This document shows, in pieces, positions 34,316-44,158 of a stretch of DNA of 64,000 bases (position 1 is the first letter of the stretch; every line of letters starts with the position of its first letter). The stretch is from Massilia sp. CF038 (GTDB lineage: Bacteria > Pseudomonadota > Gammaproteobacteria > Burkholderiales > Burkholderiaceae_D), in assembly GCF_900129765.1 (NCBI RefSeq), contig NZ_FQWU01000001.1:62001-126000 (forward strand), read 5' to 3'. Below the pieces are notes generated by a model. The model did not search any database. It was not told the DNA's origin and saw only the letters and a program-made list of their open reading frames with translations. Position numbers and translations under genes: made by a program.

Positions 34316-34962
34316 GCTGGGTCCTGGTGGGGAGAAGGTGGGTTGTTCTGTTGTTCGTCTTGCATCAGGGCGCGCAGCCCGGCCGCGTCGACCCGCTGCG
34401 GCCGGCCATCCGGGCGGGCCTTGAGCGCGCCGCGCAAGTCGTGCAGTTCATACAGCTCGGCATGCACGCCTTCCTTGTGCCACAGGAAGCTGACGGTTTC
34501 GACCGGGTCGTGGCGGGGGCCCTTGAAGTGCGGCGTTTCCGAGATGTCGATGTCGACGTTTTTGCCAAGCAGGAAAATTTGCACTTCCTTGGCGCTGTCG
34601 GCAAACAGTTGCAGATGGATGTCGTCATGCTCGCCGGCCGTGCCATTGAGGACCGGCCCAGTTAAATACGGCTGGAACGCGGCCAGCGCATCCATCACTT
34701 GCAGGGCAATGGTGCGCAGGCGCTGCAGCCGGGCTGGCTGGCTGTCGCCCTGGAACAAGGCCTGATAGCGGCGCACTTCTTCTTCCACTTCGGCGTTGTC
34801 GGGCAGCAGATTGGCGGCCGGCAGGGCATTGCCCAGCACCTGGCTGGCAGCCTTGCGCTTGGCTGCGCCGTACTCGGCGCCGTCCTGTGCCACCAGGCGC
34901 GCGGCCACGGCAGCGATCTGGGCGCGCAACTGCTGCAGCTCGTCGGATTGGTTCGGCATCAT
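34312..34962 (-). CDS. Conserved hypothetical protein upstream of the TlpA-like gene
   Basis: This protein of about 216 residues (from ATG 34962; ATG 34959 is equally possible) has an N-terminal helical part (ELQQLRAQIAAVAARLVAQDG), a central part with LPDNAEVEEEVRRYQALFQ and a C-terminal part with FLWHKEGVHAELYELHDLRGAL. It has no signal peptide or membrane helix. I do not recognise a characterised family, though the position divergent from mpl is one I associate with related Burkholderiales. The frame is open to 35022, but that would reach into the mpl promoter region. Confidence 0.72.
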   Translation of the reverse strand: MMPNQSDELQQLRAQIAAVAARLVAQDGAEYGAAKRKAASQVLGNALPAANLLPDNAEVEEEVRRYQALFQGDSQPARLQRLRTIALQVMDALAAFQPYLTGPVLNGTAGEHDDIHLQLFADSAKEVQIFLLGKNVDIDISETPHFKGPRHDPVETVSFLWHKEGVHAELYELHDLRGALKARPDGRPQRVDAAGLRALMQDEQQNNPPSPHQDPA

Positions 34963-35042
34963 GACCGAGATATTACTCTGGAATCGAAAATGGCATGGCG
35001 TCGGGTAAAATCGCGTATTCATTCCTTTGCACCGGTTCAGTC

Positions 35043-36413
35043 ATGCATATTCACATCCTTGGTATTTGCGGCACCTTCATGGGCGGTCTGGCGGTTCTGG
35101 CCAAGGAAGCCGGCCATAAAGTGACCGGCTGCGACGCCAATGTCTACCCGCCCATGAGCACCCAGCTGGAAGCCCAGGGCATCGAACTGATCCAGGGTTT
35201 CAGTGCCGACCAGACCCAGCTCGCGCCCGATCTGTACGTGATTGGCAACGTGGTCTCACGCGGCAACCCCTTGATTGAAGAAATTCTCAACCGCAGTCTG
35301 CCGTACGTGTCCGGTCCCCAGTGGATTGGCGAACACATTCTGCGTGACAAGTGGGTGCTCGCTGTGGCCGGCACCCATGGCAAGACCACCACCTCGGCCA
35401 TGCTGGCCTGGATCCTGGAAGACGCCGGCTATGCGCCCGGCTTCCTGATTGGCGGCGTGCCCATGAATTTCGGCATATCGGCGCGCCTGTCAGGCGCCAC
35501 CGAGTCCGACTTCTTCGTGATCGAAGCCGACGAATACGATACCGCCTTCTTCGACAAGCGCAGCAAGTTCGTCCATTACCACGCCAAAACCGCGGTGATG
35601 AACAACCTCGAATACGATCATGCTGACATCTTCCCCGATATCGGTGCCATCGAAACCCAGTTCCACCACCTGGTGCGCACCGTGCCCGGCATTGGCCGGC
35701 TGGTGGTCAATGGCGACGAGGCCTCGCTGGCGCGCGTGCTCAAGCGCGGTACCTGGAGCGAGCTGGAAACCTTCGGCAGCAGCGAGGGCGTGAGCTGGAC
35801 CATGGTCGAGCACCCGGGCGGCAGCTTTGACGTCGTGTTCCAGGGCGAGACCGTGGGCACGGTGAATTGGAACCTGACGGGCCGCCATAACCGCAGCAAT
35901 GCGCTGGCCGCGATTGCCGCCGCGCGCCACGTGGGCGTGCCGGCGGCCCAGGCCGCCGAGTCGCTGGCGCGCTTTGAAAACGTCAAGCGCCGCATGGAAG
36001 TGCGCGGCGTGGTGAACGGCATCACCGTGTACGACGACTTTGCGCACCACCCGACCGCGATTGCCACCACCGTCGGGGGCTTGCGCCAGAAGCTGGGCAG
36101 TGGCGCCGGGCGCATTCTGGCGGTGCTGGAACCGCGCTCGAACACCATGAAACTGGGCGCCATGAAAGATGCCTTGCCTGGCAGTCTGCGCGACGCCGAC
36201 CTGGTGTTCGGCTTTGGCAGCCAGCAGGCGCTGGGCTGGAGCCTGGCGGACGCGCTCAAGCCGCTGGGCGACATTGCACACAGCTTTGATCAGATCGATT
36301 TCCTGGTCAAAGCCATCCTCGACGCCGCCCGTCCCGGCGACCATATCCTGGTGATGAGCAACGGCGGCTTTGGCGGCGTGCACCAGAAACTGCTGGAAGG
36401 ATTGGCACCATGA
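35043..36413 (+). CDS. mpl: UDP-N-acetylmuramate:L-alanyl-gamma-D-glutamyl-meso-diaminopimelate ligase
   Basis: The 456-residue Mur-ligase-family enzyme recycles murein tripeptide by joining it to UDP-MurNAc. The start is MHIHILGICGTFMGGLA; the ATP loop is GTHGKTTTSAM; the family's HNRSNALAAIAAARHVGV and VYDDFAHHPTAI motifs are present. Length and the short first domain favour Mpl over MurC. The ATG at 35043 is chosen over upstream in-frame codons because it begins the conserved GICG motif. TAAAAT at 35005-35010 could be the -10 box. The following gene overlaps by four bases. Confidence 0.95.
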   Translation: MHIHILGICGTFMGGLAVLAKEAGHKVTGCDANVYPPMSTQLEAQGIELIQGFSADQTQLAPDLYVIGNVVSRGNPLIEEILNRSLPYVSGPQWIGEHILRDKWVLAVAGTHGKTTTSAMLAWILEDAGYAPGFLIGGVPMNFGISARLSGATESDFFVIEADEYDTAFFDKRSKFVHYHAKTAVMNNLEYDHADIFPDIGAIETQFHHLVRTVPGIGRLVVNGDEASLARVLKRGTWSELETFGSSEGVSWTMVEHPGGSFDVVFQGETVGTVNWNLTGRHNRSNALAAIAAARHVGVPAAQAAESLARFENVKRRMEVRGVVNGITVYDDFAHHPTAIATTVGGLRQKLGSGAGRILAVLEPRSNTMKLGAMKDALPGSLRDADLVFGFGSQQALGWSLADALKPLGDIAHSFDQIDFLVKAILDAARPGDHILVMSNGGFGGVHQKLLEGLAP

Positions 36414-36991
36414 TCGTTTATCTGCACGGATTTCGTTCTTCGCCACGCTCGTTCAAGGCGCGCGTGGTGGCTGCCAGCATGAAGCAGCGTGGCATGGCTG
36501 CCGAGCTGCTGTGCCCGCAGTTGCCGGCCTCGCCCAAAGAGGCGATGGCGCTGGTGCAGACCCTGCTGGCCCCGTACAAGGCGCACCAGGTGGCCATCAT
36601 CGGGTCCTCGCTGGGCGGTTACTACGCCACCTGGCTGGCCGAACAGATGGGCTGCCGCGCGGTCCTGCTCAACCCCGCCATCGTGCCCCTGCAAGACCTG
36701 GACCAGCACGTGGGCGTGACGACCGAATACCATTCCGACAAGCCGTTTGAATTCAAGCGCGAATACATTGACGAGCTGCGCGCGCTGGCAGTCGACCAGA
36801 TCACGCGCCCCGAACGCTACTACCTGATTGCCGCCACTGGCGACGAAGTGCTCGATTACCGCGCCATGGTGCGCCACTATGCGGGCGCCGAGCAGCGCGT
36901 CATCGATGGCAGCGACCATGCCATTTCCGAGTTTCCGCAATATGTGGATGAAGTGCTGGCGTTCTGCCTGGCGGCGGACGCGCAGCAGTGA
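36410..36991 (+). CDS. YqiA/YcfP-family alpha/beta hydrolase
   Basis: The 193-residue esterase-like protein begins MIVYLHGFRSSPRSFKA. The nucleophile elbow is GSSLGGYYATWLAE (Ser at about residue 66), and the C-terminal part has ATGDEVLDYR and GSDHAISEF, giving the acid and His of the triad. E. coli YqiA is a small acyl-CoA and aryl esterase. It is coupled by overlaps both to mpl and to the chorismate lyase gene. Confidence 0.9.
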   Translation: MIVYLHGFRSSPRSFKARVVAASMKQRGMAAELLCPQLPASPKEAMALVQTLLAPYKAHQVAIIGSSLGGYYATWLAEQMGCRAVLLNPAIVPLQDLDQHVGVTTEYHSDKPFEFKREYIDELRALAVDQITRPERYYLIAATGDEVLDYRAMVRHYAGAEQRVIDGSDHAISEFPQYVDEVLAFCLAADAQQ

Positions 36992-37578
36992 GGCTGGCAA
37001 CGCTGCGCCAGGCCCTGTGGCACCGGCATGTCAACGCGATCGGCGCGCCGGCCGCGCTGCGCCCGTGGCTGACGGCGGGCGGCTCGCTGACGGCGCGTTT
37101 GTCCGCGCACAGCAGTGCATTCCGGGTGCAGCGCCTGCACCAGCGCACCGCCTTGTGCTTGGCCGACGAGGCCGCTGCTATCGGCATGGCGCGCCCGGGG
37201 CGGGTGTGGGAACGCGAAGTGCTGCTGCGCTGCGATGATGCGCCGGTGGTGTTTGCGCACACGGTGGTGCCGCTGTCGGCCACGGCCAGCGACTGGCCGC
37301 TGTTTAATGCGCTGGGCGAACGCTCGCTGGGCACGACCCTGTTTTACGACCCGCTGGTGTCGCGCGGGTCACTGGAATTTGCGCGCATTCGCGCCGGCCA
37401 TCCCCTGATGCAGCGCGCCCGCGCGGCGCTCGGGGCCGATGGCGACACTGTCTTGTATGCGCGCCGCTGCCTGTACCGCCGGCGCCGCGGCGTGCTGCTG
37501 GTGACCGAGGTGTTTTTGCCTGCGGTACTGGCGTTGCGCCTGTCTCTACCGAATACCACGATCAATAATACAAAGTAA
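36988..37578 (+). CDS. ubiC: Chorismate lyase UbiC
   Basis: The 196-residue enzyme converts chorismate to 4-hydroxybenzoate and pyruvate, the entry to ubiquinone synthesis. The family features are W-x-R-E-V-L-L (WEREVLLRCDDAPVVFAHTV), the ALGERSLGTTLF segment and the C-terminal RRCLYRRRRGVLLVTEVFLPA. The start is a GTG that overlaps the preceding stop. Length is slightly above that of E. coli UbiC (165). Confidence 0.88.
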   Translation: MRLATLRQALWHRHVNAIGAPAALRPWLTAGGSLTARLSAHSSAFRVQRLHQRTALCLADEAAAIGMARPGRVWEREVLLRCDDAPVVFAHTVVPLSATASDWPLFNALGERSLGTTLFYDPLVSRGSLEFARIRAGHPLMQRARAALGADGDTVLYARRCLYRRRRGVLLVTEVFLPAVLALRLSLPNTTINNTK

Positions 37579-37582
37579 AACA

Positions 37583-39619
37583 ATGAATCTATTTTTTGAA
37601 GAGTCCGGCGATTTCAAGGTCGGCAGCGTGCTGTCGCAGGCAGGCGAGGCCTATCAGGTCGAAATGCCCAGCGGCAAACGGACCAAGGTCAAGGTCAAGG
37701 ATGTGCTGGTCCAGTACGAAAAGCCGGCGCCCCAGGACTTGCTGGACGCGGCCAAGGCGATTGCCGCCGATGTCGATTTCGAGTTTCTGTGGGAAGTGGC
37801 GGGCCAGGAAGAGTTCGGTTTCATGGATCTGGGCGCCGAGTATTTCGGCCACGCCCCGCTGGCCACTGAAGCGGCCGGCCTGATCCTGGCCCTGCATGGT
37901 GCGCCCATCTATTTCTATAAAAAAGGACGCGGCCGCTACAAGGCCGCGCCGGAAGCATCGCTGCGCGCGGCCCAGGCCGGGATTGAAAAGAAAAAGCAGC
38001 AGGGCTTGATTCAGGATGGCTACGTGGCCGAGCTGAAAGAAGGCAAGCTGCCAGCCGCGCTGGCGCCCCTGGTGCAGCAGTTGCTGTTCAAACCGGACAA
38101 GAACACCATTGAGTACAAGGCGCTGGACGCCGCGTGCAATGAATTGCACACCACGCCCCAGCGTTTGCTGCTGAGCGTGGGCGGGTTGGGCTCGCCCAAG
38201 GAACTGCACATGGCGCGCTTCCTGTTCGAGAACTTCCCGCGCGGCGCCGGTTTCCCCAGCGTGCCCGTGCCCGCCACGCCGTCCGGCTTGCCGCTGGCGG
38301 CCGTGGCCGCGTTCTCGATTGATGATGTGACCACCACGGAAATTGATGACGCGTTTTCGGTGGTCACCCTGGACGATGGCACGGTGCGGGTCGGCATTCA
38401 CATTGCCGCGCCTGGCCTGGGCATCCGTCCCGACGACGCGGTCGACAAGATGGCGCGCGCGCGCATGTCCACTGTCTATATGCCGGGCGACAAGATCACC
38501 ATGCTGCCCGATGAAATCGTCAACGCCTTCACTCTGGCCGAAGGCAAGACCTGCCCGGCCCTGTCGCTGTACGCCAACCTGGACCCGGCCGACTGGAGCG
38601 TCAAGTCGACCGAAACGCGCGCTGAAATGGTGCCCATCCAGAGCAATTTGCGCCACAACGACCTGGACGAACTGGTCAACGAAGAAACGCTGGCCAGCGG
38701 TGCCGGCGAATACCCGCACAAGGCCGAGCTGGCGCTGCTGTGGCAGTGGGCCCTGCAGCTGGAAGCAGGGCGCATGGTCAAGCGCGAAGCCTTTGGCCTG
38801 AAGCCGGAGCAGAACAACCGGGTCGACTTCAATTTCTACGTCGAAGACGATGTGGTGTCGGTGCTGCGGCGCAAGCGTGGCGCGCCACTCGACAAGATCG
38901 TGGCCGAGCTGATGATTTTTGCCAACAGCACCTGGGGCAAGCTGATGCACGATACCGGCGTGCCCGGGATCTACCGCTCGCAAGGCGCGGGCAGTGGCGC
39001 GGGCTGGGCTGCCAAGATGCAGGTGCGCATGGTCACCCATGCCGCGCCGCACCAGGGCCTGGGCGTGGATCAATATGCGTGGAGCACCTCGCCGCTGCGC
39101 CGGTATACCGACCTGGTCAACCAGTGGCAGATTCTGGCCTGCGCCGAGCACGGCGTAACGGCGCCCCTGGTGGCCCATTTCAAGCCGCGCGATGCCGGCT
39201 TGTTTGCCATTGTGTCGGCATTTGACGCCGCTTACGCGGCCTACAACGACCATCAGCAAAACATGGAACGCTACTGGTGCCTGCGCTGGCTTGGCCAGCA
39301 GGACCAGCGCCAGGTGGACGCGGTGTTACTCAAGGATGAAGTGCTGCGCCTGGTCGACATTCCCCTGATCGTGCGCCTGCCGGGCATGCCGGCAGTGGCG
39401 CGCGGCGCCCAGGTGCGGCTTGACATCCTGCGCTGGGACGAGCTCGATCTGACGATCGAAGCGCGTCTGCTGGAAGTGGCCAGTTCGCCGGAGATCAGCG
39501 CTGATGCTGACCTGGAGTACGAAGAAGAGGAGGCTGACAGCGGCCAGGCGGCGGTCGAGGAAGTGGTTGAGGCCGAGGGCCTGGTGGCCGTGGTGACCCC
39601 GGCGCCCGAGACCCCCTGA
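37583..39619 (+). CDS. RNase II/RNase R-family exoribonuclease (RNB domain)
   Basis: The 678-residue protein has a short N-terminal beta domain and a central RNB catalytic domain (about 235-520) with the metal-binding aspartates in SIDDVTTTEIDDAFSV. It also has GIHIAAPGLGI, YMPGDKITMLP and the C-terminal SPLRRYTDLVNQWQ motif. It would degrade RNA 3' to 5'. The order of small N-terminal region, RNB domain and acidic tail (EYEEEEADSGQ) is shorter than RNase R and is nearer the RNase II-like proteins of betaproteobacteria. The ATG follows the ubiC stop by four bases. Confidence 0.9.
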   Translation: MNLFFEESGDFKVGSVLSQAGEAYQVEMPSGKRTKVKVKDVLVQYEKPAPQDLLDAAKAIAADVDFEFLWEVAGQEEFGFMDLGAEYFGHAPLATEAAGLILALHGAPIYFYKKGRGRYKAAPEASLRAAQAGIEKKKQQGLIQDGYVAELKEGKLPAALAPLVQQLLFKPDKNTIEYKALDAACNELHTTPQRLLLSVGGLGSPKELHMARFLFENFPRGAGFPSVPVPATPSGLPLAAVAAFSIDDVTTTEIDDAFSVVTLDDGTVRVGIHIAAPGLGIRPDDAVDKMARARMSTVYMPGDKITMLPDEIVNAFTLAEGKTCPALSLYANLDPADWSVKSTETRAEMVPIQSNLRHNDLDELVNEETLASGAGEYPHKAELALLWQWALQLEAGRMVKREAFGLKPEQNNRVDFNFYVEDDVVSVLRRKRGAPLDKIVAELMIFANSTWGKLMHDTGVPGIYRSQGAGSGAGWAAKMQVRMVTHAAPHQGLGVDQYAWSTSPLRRYTDLVNQWQILACAEHGVTAPLVAHFKPRDAGLFAIVSAFDAAYAAYNDHQQNMERYWCLRWLGQQDQRQVDAVLLKDEVLRLVDIPLIVRLPGMPAVARGAQVRLDILRWDELDLTIEARLLEVASSPEISADADLEYEEEEADSGQAAVEEVVEAEGLVAVVTPAPETP

Positions 39620-39650
39620 GTCCCCCGGGTGTTGCAAACTGCTACGCGGG

Positions 39651-39682
39651 ACGGCCATTAGTATGTAGAATGGCCGTTCTTT
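39651..39682 (+). terminator. Terminator after the RNB exoribonuclease gene
   Basis: ACGGCCATT (39651-39659) and AATGGCCGT (39669-39677) form a perfect nine-bp stem followed by TTCTTT. Confidence 0.78.
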
Positions 39683-39709
39683 GATTCAATAGATCCTTTC
39701 CGTTATCGC

Positions 39710-40591
39710 GTGAAGTACCTTAGCCAACTTACCCCGCTCAAGATTGCCGTCACCGGTTCCGTGTTGCTCCATGTAGTACTGTTGAGCTTCAAGTTTGCCG
39801 CGCCTGACAGTTTCAAGCTGAAACCGGTCGACCCTGGTCTCGAGGTCATCCTCGTTAACGCCAAGCACAAGAAGCCGCCGATCAAGGCCGATGCCCTGGC
39901 CCAGGCCAATCTGGATGGCGGCGGCATGGCCGAGGCCGGCCGCTCGCGTTCGCCGCTGCCGGACATGAAGCGCATGGAAACCGGTGAAACCGAAGTCGCC
40001 ACCCAGCGCCGCATTGCCGAACTGGAAGAGGCCCAGCACAATCTGCTGACGCGCAGCCGCAAATCGAATTTCCAGGCGTCGGCCGTGACGGAAAAGGAAA
40101 AACCGGTACCCGAGGCAAGCGGACGCGACCTGCTGGAAAGCAGCAAGGCCATTGCCCGCGCCGCTGCCGAGATCGACCAGCGCATCGAGGACGAGAACAA
40201 GCGCCCGCGCAAGACCTTCATTTCGCCAAGCACGCGCGAAGTCGGTTACGCCATGTACTATAAAGAGATGTCCAAGCGGATCGAGGAAATCGGCACCCTG
40301 AATTTCCCGCAAAAAGATGGCCGCAAGATGTATGGCGAACTCATTCTTTACATCCCGATCTTCCAGGATGGCACGGTGTACCAGCGCGATGGCGGGATCC
40401 GCATCGAAAAAAGCTCGGGCAACGCCGACCTGGACAAGGCCGCCATCGCGATTGTGCGGCGCGCCGCCCCGTTCGGACGCTTCCCGGCCAAAATGCTCTC
40501 GACCGACAAGGACGACTTGTGGGTGATGGTGGCGGGCTTTAAATTCACGCGCCAGGAAACCCTGGAGACCGAGTTCCGGGGTAATCCATGA
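39710..40591 (+). CDS. TonB-like energy transducer protein
   Basis: The 293-residue protein starts from a GTG and has one N-terminal membrane helix ([18 protein letters not shown]), a charged periplasmic spacer and a C-terminal TonB-type domain ([21 protein letters not shown] ... [20 protein letters not shown]). The spacer is shorter in prolines than classical TonB. No exbB or exbD is nearby, so its partner is not visible. The aroE gene overlaps its end by four bases; this pairing with aroE and mtgA is the usual order in related species, as far as I recall. Confidence 0.85.
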   Translation: MKYLSQLTPLKIAVTGSVLLHVVLLSFKFAAPDSFKLKPVDPGLEVILVNAKHKKPPIKADALAQANLDGGGMAEAGRSRSPLPDMKRMETGETEVATQRRIAELEEAQHNLLTRSRKSNFQASAVTEKEKPVPEASGRDLLESSKAIARAAAEIDQRIEDENKRPRKTFISPSTREVGYAMYYKEMSKRIEEIGTLNFPQKDGRKMYGELILYIPIFQDGTVYQRDGGIRIEKSSGNADLDKAAIAIVRRAAPFGRFPAKMLSTDKDDLWVMVAGFKFTRQETLETEFRGNP

Positions 40592-41403
40592 GCGATCGCT
40601 ACTGCGTGATCGGCAATCCGGTTGCGCATAGCAAGTCGCCCCTGATTCACGCCGCGTTCGCGCTGCAAACCGGCCAGCAGCTGGTCTACGAACGCTGCCT
40701 GGCCCCGCTTGACGGCTTTGGCGCCACCGTGACTGCCCTGGTGGCGGCTGGCTGCAAGGGCGCCAATGTCACTGTCCCGTTCAAGCTCGAAGCGGCCACC
40801 CTGGCCAGCGCCCTGACGGCGCGCGCGCGCGCTGCAGGCGCCGTCAATACACTGCACTTTCTCGATGGCGAAATCGTCGGCGACAATACCGACGGCGCTG
40901 GCCTGGTGGCCGACATCGTGCGCAATGCGCTGTGCCCGCTGGCCGGCAAGCGCGTGCTGCTGCTGGGCGCAGGCGGCGCGGCGCGTGGCGCACTGCTGCC
41001 GCTGCTGGCCGAGCAGCCAGCCAGCCTGGTGATTGCCAATCGCACCGTGGCCAGTGCCCAGGCGCTGGCCACGGCTGCCGCCAGCGATGGCGCGCCGGTC
41101 TCGGCCAGCACGTTTGAGGCGCTGCACGGCCGGTTTGACGTGATCGTCAATGCCACCGCCGCCAGCCTGGCCGGCACAGTCCCGCCTGTGCCCGAGACCG
41201 TATTCGGTCCTGGCACGCTGGCGCTGGATATGATGTACGGCAATGAACCTACCCCCTTCATGGCCTTCGCTGGCGCCCATGGCGCTGTGACCCGCGACGG
41301 CCTGGGCATGCTGGTGGAGCAGGCGGCCGAAGCATTTTTTGTGTGGCGCGGCGTGCGCCCGCAGACGGGCGCCGTCTTGCAGCAGATGCGGAGCGCTGCA
41401 TGA
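40588..41403 (+). CDS. aroE: Shikimate dehydrogenase
   Basis: The 271-residue NADPH-dependent enzyme reduces 3-dehydroshikimate. The substrate motif is [17 protein letters not shown] (residues 5-21), followed by the catalytic Lys in [12 protein letters not shown] and the Rossmann loop [26 protein letters not shown] and [14 protein letters not shown] complete the family signature. Overlaps with the tonB-like gene upstream and mtgA downstream indicate one transcript. Confidence 0.96.
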   Translation: MSDRYCVIGNPVAHSKSPLIHAAFALQTGQQLVYERCLAPLDGFGATVTALVAAGCKGANVTVPFKLEAATLASALTARARAAGAVNTLHFLDGEIVGDNTDGAGLVADIVRNALCPLAGKRVLLLGAGGAARGALLPLLAEQPASLVIANRTVASAQALATAAASDGAPVSASTFEALHGRFDVIVNATAASLAGTVPPVPETVFGPGTLALDMMYGNEPTPFMAFAGAHGAVTRDGLGMLVEQAAEAFFVWRGVRPQTGAVLQQMRSAA

Positions 41404-42101
41404 GCAAGGGCGGCAAGCGGCCGTGGATCAAGTGGCTGTTCCTGGGCCCCTTGCTCATTGTGACGCTGGTGCAGTTGTACTTCCTGTTGATGGTGTGCTG
41501 GTACAACTTCGTCAATCCGCGCATGACCAATATGATGAGCGACCAGCTGGCCGTGCTGCGCGAAAAGAATCCCAAGGCCACCTTGCAGCAGAAATGGGTG
41601 CCCTACGCTGCCATTTCGAACAACTTGAAGCGCGCCGTGATTGCCTCGGAAGACGCCAATTTTGCCGACCATGACGGGGTCGACTGGGAAGCGCTGCAAA
41701 AGGCCTACGAGCGCAACAACCGCAAGCACAAGGTGGTGGGCGGCGGTTCCACCATTACCCAGCAGCTGGCCAAGAATCTGTTCCTGTCCGGCTCGCGCAA
41801 TTACATCCGCAAGGGCCAGGAATTGATCATTGCCTTCATGCTGGAAACGGTGATGAGCAAGGAACGCATCCTTGAAATTTATTTGAACGTGGTGGAATAC
41901 GGACGCGGCACTTTTGGCGCCGAAGCGGCCGCCCGCCACTATTTCAATATCAGCGCGGCCAGCCTGAACGCCAGCCAGGCCGCGCGCCTGGCGGTGATGC
42001 TGCCCAACCCGCGCTATTACGACCGCCACCGCGATACCAATTATCTGGCGCGGCGCACGAATCTGATTGTCAGCCGCATGAATTCGGCCGAATTACCATG
42101 A
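41400..42101 (+). CDS. mtgA: Monofunctional biosynthetic peptidoglycan transglycosylase
   Basis: The 233-residue GT51 glycosyltransferase has one N-terminal membrane helix (about residues 12-33), the catalytic motif [18 protein letters not shown] with Glu and Asp, and [16 protein letters not shown] and [17 protein letters not shown]. It polymerises lipid II into glycan strands. The frame is open upstream inside aroE, but the ATG at 41400 overlaps the aroE stop and gives a normal length. Confidence 0.95.
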   Translation: MSKGGKRPWIKWLFLGPLLIVTLVQLYFLLMVCWYNFVNPRMTNMMSDQLAVLREKNPKATLQQKWVPYAAISNNLKRAVIASEDANFADHDGVDWEALQKAYERNNRKHKVVGGGSTITQQLAKNLFLSGSRNYIRKGQELIIAFMLETVMSKERILEIYLNVVEYGRGTFGAEAAARHYFNISAASLNASQAARLAVMLPNPRYYDRHRDTNYLARRTNLIVSRMNSAELP

Positions 42102-42541
42102 ACTTAACAATGAATTGTCGAAAGCCTGCCATGCGAAAGCGCCAACACGGTTTTACCAGCCTGAAAATGGTTTTTTTTGTATCTATCCTGGTGGCAGGCG
42201 TGGCCGTGGTCGGCCTGATGTCGATGCGCCATGAACGCAACCTGTTTGCCGAAGGGGCTGCCAAGGCCGGCAAGATGGTGGGCAGCAGCCGGGTGGCACC
42301 CGTGCTTGATGCGGCCCAGACTGCAGCCACGGGCGGCGATACCAAGATGCGCAAATGTGTCATCAATGGCAAGACCGTGATCTCCAACACCGATTGTGTT
42401 GACGCCAATCCGACCAGCAAGGACATCAAGATCCAGGTCACGCGCGGGGTGGAAGCGCCCAAGCTGCCCCCGCCGCCGCCCGAGGAAAACGACCCGCACA
42501 AGCGCATGCTTGACAAAATGATCGAAAAACAGTCGCTCTAG
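42098..42541 (+). CDS. Small protein with a pilin-like N-terminus, unknown function
   Basis: The 147-residue product has a hydrophobic N-terminal helix preceded by RKRQHGFTSLKM, which resembles a type IV prepilin cleavage site (G then F-T). Pilins normally have Glu five residues after the site; here it is Lys. An internal ATG at 42131 would give a seven-residue prepilin-like leader, but the ATG at 42098 overlaps the mtgA stop and fits the local pattern of coupled starts. The C-terminal half has two cysteines (KCVINGKTVISNTDC), as in DUF4124-like domains, and a proline-rich tail. Confidence 0.72.
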   Translation: MNLTMNCRKPAMRKRQHGFTSLKMVFFVSILVAGVAVVGLMSMRHERNLFAEGAAKAGKMVGSSRVAPVLDAAQTAATGGDTKMRKCVINGKTVISNTDCVDANPTSKDIKIQVTRGVEAPKLPPPPPEENDPHKRMLDKMIEKQSL

Positions 42542-42624
42542 GACAAAATTGTTGTTTCGGGGTGGCCGCGCAAATTGCGAACGGGTACACTTGCGCTGTT
42601 TCGAATCCCGGCCGAGAAAAGCGC

Positions 42625-43590
42625 ATGATCAACGTATTTGTCTTACAAAATGGCCGCCTCAACCAGGTTCCCATCGACAGCCGGGAAGACTTGGAAAATG
42701 TCGCGCCGGTCTGGGTTGACCTGACCGACCCGAACGACGACGAGCGGGCCTGGGTCAAGACCATCTACGGCGTGATTTTGCCCGGCGAAGACGAGGTCAA
42801 GGATATCGAAGCGTCGGCCCGCTACTACGAAGCGGAAAACGGCGACCTGCACCTGCGCACCGATTTTTTGCTGGAAGAAGACGACGGCCCCTCGCGCGTG
42901 GTGACGGTGGCCTTCATTCTGGCCAAGAAAATGCTGTTCTCGGTCCATACCGACGACTTGCCCGTATTCCGCCTGGTGCGCATGCGCGCCCGCTCGCGCC
43001 CCGGCTCGATTGCCGACTACATGGACGTGCTGCTGGACCTGTACGCCACCGACGCCGAGTACTCGGCCGATGCGCTGGAAGGCATTTACCAGGACCTGGA
43101 AGAAGTCAGTGGCCGGGTTCTGCAGAAAGAATTTACCGACCAGGACGCGGCAGCCGCGCTGAACGCGATCGCGCGCGAGGAAGATTTGAACGGCCGCATC
43201 CGGCGCAACATGATGGACACCCGGCGCGCCGTCAGCTTCCTGATGCGCGGCCGCCTGCTCAATGCCGAGCAGTTCGAAGAAGCGCGCCAGATCTTGCGCG
43301 ACATCGAATCGCTGGACGGCCACACTTCCTTCCTGTTCGATAAAATCAACTTCCTGATGGACGCCACGGTCGGTTTCATCAACATTAACCAGAACAAGAT
43401 CATCAAGATGTTCTCGGTGGCTTCGGTCGCCTTCCTGCCGCCGACCCTGATCGCCAGCTGGTACGGCATGAACTTCAAGATGATCCCCGAGCTCGACTGG
43501 GCACTGGGCTACCCGATGGCGCTGGGGCTGATGCTGGTATCGGCCGTAGCGCCGCTGGTGTACTTCCGCCGGCGCGGCTGGCTCAATTAA
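42625..43590 (+). CDS. corA: CorA-family magnesium/cobalt transporter
   Basis: The 321-residue protein has a large N-terminal cytosolic domain with a long coiled helix and two C-terminal membrane helices. The selectivity motif GMN is in SWYGMNFKMIPELDW and the basic C-terminus (YFRRRGWLN) follows. The pore is a pentamer that takes up Mg2+. The frame is open upstream to 42562; the ATG at 42625 gives the standard N-terminus MINVFVLQNG. Confidence 0.94.
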   Translation: MINVFVLQNGRLNQVPIDSREDLENVAPVWVDLTDPNDDERAWVKTIYGVILPGEDEVKDIEASARYYEAENGDLHLRTDFLLEEDDGPSRVVTVAFILAKKMLFSVHTDDLPVFRLVRMRARSRPGSIADYMDVLLDLYATDAEYSADALEGIYQDLEEVSGRVLQKEFTDQDAAAALNAIAREEDLNGRIRRNMMDTRRAVSFLMRGRLLNAEQFEEARQILRDIESLDGHTSFLFDKINFLMDATVGFININQNKIIKMFSVASVAFLPPTLIASWYGMNFKMIPELDWALGYPMALGLMLVSAVAPLVYFRRRGWLN

Positions 43591-43681
43591 ATCTGCGGCG
43601 CCGCTGTCACCGCTTGGCCATGGCGGCGGCACGCGCTGCCTTGCCTGCTTTTTGCAATGCGCCTGCGTGCGGGGATTTTCA

Positions 43682-44158
43682 ATGAAAGCACTGCTCCTGC
43701 TTGTTTTGTCTCTGTCGCACGGCGCGGTGTTGGCCGATGCCTTCCGCGGTCAACGCAATGCGCCTGTGTACAGCGCCGACAAGACGGTCAAGGTGGTGGC
43801 GGCAAGCAGCGGCGGCAGCAGGGCGATCAAGCGTGGCAAGGTGCTATGGTCGATCAAGGAACAGGTCCGTTACGGCTATGTGAGCGACGATGGGCATTAT
43901 TTCGCGGCCCTTTACGACGGCGCCAACCTGATTCCGCAGAACCCGCCCAACGATCTTGTCCTGGCGCGCTTCTTCCGTGACGGCAGGCAAATCAAGGCGG
44001 TTCAGCTGCCCGAGGTCATCCAGTCGAAGTCGCAACTCGAGCTGACCGCATCGCACGCGTACTGGGGCGATGCGCTGGGTTTCACGGCACCGGCTACCTT
44101 CACGCTGCGGCGGGTTGACCGCAAGCTGTTCCACTTCGATTTGCGCAGATACGAATGA
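43682..44158 (+). CDS. Secreted protein of unknown function (cassette gene 1)
   Basis: The 158-residue product has a signal peptide (MKALLLLVLSLSHGAVLADA). The mature part contains repeated W/Y-rich beta patterns (VLWSIKEQVRYGYVSDDGHYF, then HAYWGDALGF), suggesting a beta-propeller-like or beta-sandwich fold. I recognise no named domain. The upstream in-frame ATG at 43652 is less likely because the signal peptide begins at 43682. The next gene starts in an ATGA overlap, so genes 1 to 3 of the cassette are translationally coupled. Confidence 0.7.
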   Translation: MKALLLLVLSLSHGAVLADAFRGQRNAPVYSADKTVKVVAASSGGSRAIKRGKVLWSIKEQVRYGYVSDDGHYFAALYDGANLIPQNPPNDLVLARFFRDGRQIKAVQLPEVIQSKSQLELTASHAYWGDALGFTAPATFTLRRVDRKLFHFDLRRYE

